This document shows positions 7,427-11,119 of a stretch of DNA of 11,119 nucleotides, in pieces. The DNA lies in assembly GCA_016196905.1 (NCBI GenBank), contig JACPWV010000125.1, positions 1-11,119 on the forward strand, given 5' to 3'. This stretch comes from Chloroflexota bacterium. GTDB taxonomy: Bacteria; Chloroflexota; Anaerolineae; UBA7937; JACPPX01. Under the pieces are notes generated by a model. The model made no database searches, was not told the DNA's origin, and saw nothing but the letters and a program-made list of their open reading frames with translations. Position 1 is the first letter of the stretch. Each line of letters begins with the position of its first letter. Both the position numbers and the translations under genes were made by a program.

Positions 7427-7513
7427 TTTATGTTAAACGCAAGGTGCGTACGATGCCCATTCATTTTTATGTCTTGAGTTTGCGGCTCTGCTCCCGGGTT
7501 TCATTTTTTATGT
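7427..7513. repeat. Three TTTATGT motifs at about 40-bp spacing
   Basis: TTTATGT occurs at 7427-7433, 7466-7472 and 7507-7513, 39 and 41 bp apart. The second and third copies share a longer context, TTCATTTTTTATGT-like. The first and third share a following AAA...GGTGCG. The copies are too degenerate for a CRISPR array. They may be decayed tandem repeats or sites for a DNA-binding protein. Confidence 0.35.
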
Positions 7514-7534
7514 AAAAGACGGTGCGCAAACTAA

Positions 7535-7555
7535 AAGGGAGCTGTGCGCTCCCTT
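7535..7555 (-). terminator. Intrinsic terminator of the response-regulator gene
   Basis: A perfect 8-bp stem, AAGGGAGC (7535-7542) with GCTCCCTT (7548-7555), encloses a 5-nt loop 33 nt beyond the response-regulator stop codon. On the minus strand it is followed by TTAGTTT, on the plus strand by CGTTTTG, so it could act in both directions. Confidence 0.72.
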
Positions 7556-7588
7556 CGTTTTGTCAAGCAAAGACCGCGACGCTGACGA

Positions 7589-8200
7589 TCACTTGCGGGG
7601 TTGACGCAGCAGCGCCTGGACCTTCTCGAGGAGATCGTTGGCGGCGAGGGGCTTGGACAGCAACTCATCGGCCCCGGCCTCCTTCGCTCGCTGGACCACT
7701 TCCTGATCCGCGTCGAGGGTCATGACCAGGACTCTGGCGCCGCGGCTGGCCGAATCGGCCTTGATCTTGCGGCAAAGCTGCAGCCCGTCCAGATTGGGCA
7801 TCGCCAAATCTAAAATGATCACGTCGGGCTGGAAGCTGGCCAGCTTCACACCCGCCTCAAAGCTATCGGCGGCACTGGAAAAGCGGACCTCGGGGTTCTC
7901 TTTGACCAAGGCATCCTGGATAAACCCCACCACCGAGGAATCGTCATCCACAATCAGGATCCGACCCAAGGTCGGGGCGAAGAACTCCTCATCGACAGGA
8001 ATATTATATTTGTTTAAAAAATCGCGAAAATCCTCCAGGCGCACCCGATAGTGACCCCCGGGCGTGGAATAAGCCTTCACTTTCCCAGCCTTGATCCAGT
8101 TGAAGACGGTGGCTGGGCGCACTTGGCAGTACTCCGCCACCTGGCCGGTGGTGAGAGCCTTGCGCCTCTTAGCGGACCGCGACCTGATCGACTCTTTCAT
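7589..8200 (-). CDS. Response regulator with N-terminal MerR-type HTH and C-terminal receiver domain
   Basis: A 203-residue cytosolic regulator with reversed order compared with common response regulators. An excisionase/MerR-type winged HTH (about 16-63: LTTGQVAEYCQVRPATVFNWIKAGKVKAYSTPGGHYRV) precedes a CheY-like receiver (about 79-200). The receiver looks competent: acidic cluster Asp85-87, phospho-acceptor Asp131 in DVIILDLAMPNLDG, Thr161 and Lys183 in SKPL. It should bind DNA under control of a histidine kinase. No kinase gene is adjacent, so it is an orphan here. ATG at 8198-8200 follows a predicted leader of only about 17 nt without a clear Shine-Dalgarno. It is a single-gene unit with its own promoter and terminator, divergent from scpA. 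The specific target genes cannot be inferred. HTH-receiver proteins of this kind occur in several phyla, so the architecture itself is known. Confidence 0.93.
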   Translation of the reverse strand: MKESIRSRSAKRRKALTTGQVAEYCQVRPATVFNWIKAGKVKAYSTPGGHYRVRLEDFRDFLNKYNIPVDEEFFAPTLGRILIVDDDSSVVGFIQDALVKENPEVRFSSAADSFEAGVKLASFQPDVIILDLAMPNLDGLQLCRKIKADSASRGARVLVMTLDADQEVVQRAKEAGADELLSKPLAANDLLEKVQALLRQPRK

Positions 8201-8224
8201 TTTTGCGACTTTTGATGCTCGCTA

Positions 8225-8253
8225 ATCCTAGCACCAATTGAGAGGGATGTCAA
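8225..8253 (-). promoter_or_regulatory. Sigma-70-type promoter of the response-regulator gene
   Basis: Consensus -35 TTGACA (8248-8253) and -10 TAGGAT (8225-8230) on the minus strand, with a 17-nt spacer. The predicted start near 8218 leaves a leader of about 17 nt. It lies in the 114-bp divergent spacer shared with scpA, for which no equally clear promoter is seen. Confidence 0.75.
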
Positions 8254-8314
8254 GCCCCGAAAATTCTAATTCGATGCAAGATCAAATTCGACCAACGGCC
8301 AGCTTCGAGGTACA

Positions 8315-9085
8315 ATGATTTCCGTGACCAAGCTGCCCCAGAGCTCGAGCGGTGATCCCTCCGCCTACCAGGTGATATTGCCCATCTTCCAAGGGCCTCT
8401 GGATCTGCTGCTTTATCTGGTCGAGGAGAACCAACTGGAGATCACTCAGGTCGCCTTGGCCCAGGTGACCGACCAGTATCTGGCCTACCTGCAAACGTTG
8501 GAGCAGCTCGAGTTGGCCAGCTTAGCCGAGTTTGTGGTGGTGGCTGCCCAATTGCTTTGGCTTAAATCGCGAGCTCTGCTGCCCGCTCCGTCGAGTGAGG
8601 AAGAAAGACTCAGCGAGGGTGAGGCTGGCCAGGACCTGGTGGAAAAGCTGCGCGAGTATCAGCGTTATAAAGCCGCTGCCACGGAGCTAAAATCCAGACA
8701 GGAGGAGGGACTGCGCGCGTATCCGCGCCTGGTGCCTCTGGCCATCGACCTGCCCAACAACCTTCCCTTGGAGGGAGTGACCCTTTACGATCTGGCCCAT
8801 CTGGTGCGCCGAGCTTTGCAAAATATCCCGGCCGGCAGTGTGGACCAGGTGGTGGCCCCCGTGACCATCTCCCTGCCCCAGATCCTCGCCGAGCTGCGCC
8901 GCCAGGTGGCCCGCCGCCGGCGGCTCAGCTTCAACCGCCTATTGACCAAGGCCACCTCCCGGGCCGAGATCATCGTCACCTTCCTGGCCCTCTTGCAGTT
9001 GCTCAAGGAGGGAGCGGTAATCGTCCGCCAGGAGGTCCCCTTCAGCGAGATCCTCATTTTCTCCCGCTCCGCGTCCACCCCATAA
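8315..9085 (+). CDS. scpA: Segregation and condensation protein A
   Basis: A 256-residue kleisin subunit of the SMC-ScpAB condensin that compacts and segregates the chromosome. The N-terminal signature FQGPLDLLLYLVEENQLEI (25-43) and the following helices (Y55 to L89) form the SMC-neck-binding region. A charged linker covers about 93-135. The C-terminal winged-helix part ends in VTFLALLQLLKEGAVIVRQEVPFSEILI (221-248), which binds the SMC head. ATG at 8315 has a GAGGT Shine-Dalgarno immediately upstream. An in-frame GTG at 8324 is the only nearby alternative. It is the sole plus-strand gene. scpB, which commonly follows scpA, is absent here because the next gene is convergent. The last 32 bp overlap the 3' end of vanZ. 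Confidence 0.96.
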   Translation: MISVTKLPQSSSGDPSAYQVILPIFQGPLDLLLYLVEENQLEITQVALAQVTDQYLAYLQTLEQLELASLAEFVVVAAQLLWLKSRALLPAPSSEEERLSEGEAGQDLVEKLREYQRYKAAATELKSRQEEGLRAYPRLVPLAIDLPNNLPLEGVTLYDLAHLVRRALQNIPAGSVDQVVAPVTISLPQILAELRRQVARRRRLSFNRLLTKATSRAEIIVTFLALLQLLKEGAVIVRQEVPFSEILIFSRSASTP

Positions 9086-9434
9086 GAGCCATCCCCATCC
9101 CCAAAGTATCGAAGGCAAGATCTAGCAGATCGGCCTCGCGCCCCGCCACATAGCTCTGGTGCCATTCGTCGGAGAGGGCATAAAGCCACGACAAAAGCAG
9201 CGAGGTCCACAGCACGTGAGTGGGCGCCAACCCCTCCCCTCTCAACGCGCGCACCCACAGATGCGCCAACACGCCGTATTCGAGGGCATGGCCGAGGGGT
9301 TCCAGCAGCCGATCGATGGTCGGCTCAGCCAAATGGGGCCGGTCGGGCTGGCTGGAGAACACGAATATCAGGCCCATCCACAATAAAAGCTGGCCCCAGC
9401 GGGCTAGACGATCTCGGGTCGAGTTTCGATGCAT
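9054..9434 (-). CDS. VanZ-like family membrane protein
   Basis: A 126-residue integral membrane protein of the VanZ-like (PF04892) family. Hydrophobic segments lie at about 11-27, 73-90 and 105-121, with a less hydrophobic one near 48-63. Family landmarks are WMGLIFVFSSQ (19-29), HALEYGVLAHL (49-59), ALSDEWHQSYVAGREADLLDLAFDTLG (86-112). VanZ of enterococci gives low-level teicoplanin resistance, but most relatives have no defined role, so resistance should not be assumed. ATG at 9432-9434 is chosen because a GAGGT Shine-Dalgarno lies 4 nt upstream. A TTG-initiated form from 9497 would add 21 residues read through the terminator palindrome and is unlikely. It lies 63 nt after glmS, behind a strong hairpin, and overlaps scpA convergently. 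Confidence 0.88.
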   Translation of the reverse strand: MHRNSTRDRLARWGQLLLWMGLIFVFSSQPDRPHLAEPTIDRLLEPLGHALEYGVLAHLWVRALRGEGLAPTHVLWTSLLLSWLYALSDEWHQSYVAGREADLLDLAFDTLGMGMALMGWTRSGRK

Positions 9435-9438
9435 GGCG

Positions 9439-9443
9439 ACCTC
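9439..9443 (-). promoter_or_regulatory. Ribosome binding site that fixes the vanZ-like start
   Basis: GAGGT on the minus strand with 4-nt spacing to the ATG at 9432-9434. It supports the 126-residue form over a longer TTG-initiated reading. Confidence 0.7.
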
Positions 9444-9448
9444 AAAAT

Positions 9449-9481
9449 GATTTGGGGCGAGGAAGTTCCTCGCCCCAAATC
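9449..9481 (-). terminator. 33-bp palindrome: glmS terminator
   Basis: Two perfect 16-bp arms (9449-9464 and 9466-9481) around a single central base. The right arm begins 16 nt beyond the glmS stop codon. The stem core is GGGGCGAGGAA/TTCCTCGCCCC, and on the minus strand the stem ends in AAATC followed by ATTTTG. It should terminate glmS transcripts or let only part read through into the vanZ-like gene, whose Shine-Dalgarno starts 6 nt past the stem. Confidence 0.72.
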
Positions 9482-9497
9482 GACTGGCCTCTAGCAA

Positions 9498-11119
<1,622 letters not shown>

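Larger units (their letters stand above)
7145..7530. other. Gene-free region of about 390 bp between argF promoter and response-regulator terminator
   Basis: No open frame here resembles a known protein. The frames at 7092-7406 and 7198-7464 (minus) and 7306-7515 (plus) have no recognisable domain and conflict with each other. The region is less GC-rich than its neighbours. It holds a spaced TTTATGT motif (7427-7513), an 8-bp inverted repeat AGTTTGCG/CGCAAACT (7477-7484 and 7525-7532), and possible stems at 7316-7385. No tRNA, known riboswitch or SRP/6S-like element was recognised. Confidence 0.5.

Noticed and set aside
7092..7464. Minus-strand open frames of 104 and 88 codons between argF and the response regulator
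   Set aside because: They overlap each other in different frames, one runs over the argF promoter, and neither shows a recognisable domain or a clear ribosome binding site.
7427..7513. Possible CRISPR remnant from the regular ~40-bp spacing
   Set aside because: The shared core is only 7 bp, the flanking context differs among copies, and no cas gene is present.
8238..8266. Plus-strand promoter for scpA (TTGAGA, 17 nt, AAATTC)
   Set aside because: The -10 match is poor, and the stretch overlaps the better minus-strand promoter region.
9054..9434. Glycopeptide resistance by the VanZ-like protein
   Set aside because: No vanHAX or vanRS genes are present, and most VanZ-like proteins have no link to resistance.
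9435..9497. Longer vanZ-like protein starting at a TTG at 9495-9497
   Set aside because: It would translate through the glmS terminator palindrome, and the ATG at 9432-9434 has a good Shine-Dalgarno.

Overview
The window comes from a high-GC bacterium, probably a thermophile. The protein set suggests Chloroflexota or a similar lineage: a CdaA/CdaR pair, a MerR-type HTH fused in front of a receiver domain, an OTCase with an SLRTR site, and a compact thermophile-like GlmS. That taxonomic call is an inference from overall flavour; no marker gene settles it.

Almost everything lies on the minus strand. Read in transcription order, the right edge holds glmS (5' end cut off by the window). After it come a 33-bp palindromic terminator, a small VanZ-like membrane protein gene, and the plus-strand gene scpA, whose 3' end overlaps vanZ convergently. 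Next is an HTH-receiver response regulator with a textbook promoter and a hairpin terminator. Roughly 400 bp follow with no credible gene. Then comes a five-gene run with very tight junctions, argF - TPR protein - cdaA - cdaR - der, apparently driven by one extended -10 promoter in front of argF. At the left edge is a separately transcribed MIP18/DUF59 Fe-S assembly factor with its own promoter.

Functionally, the core is a c-di-AMP module: CdaA (membrane diadenylate cyclase) and CdaR (YbbR regulator), embedded between an arginine biosynthesis gene and the ribosome-assembly GTPase Der, with a large uncharacterised TPR protein directly ahead of cdaA. In Firmicutes cdaA-cdaR are usually followed by glmM-glmS. 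Here der takes that place, and glmS lies about 5.5 kb upstream on the same strand in a separate unit. The other genes cover chromosome segregation (ScpA), amino-sugar synthesis (GlmS) and Fe-S maturation.

No CRISPR array, insertion sequence, tRNA or rRNA was seen. The points most worth a second look are the TPR-CdaA-CdaR-Der linkage, the Gln in place of the K+-coordinating Asn in the first GTPase domain of Der, and the unexplained intergenic region between the response regulator and argF.
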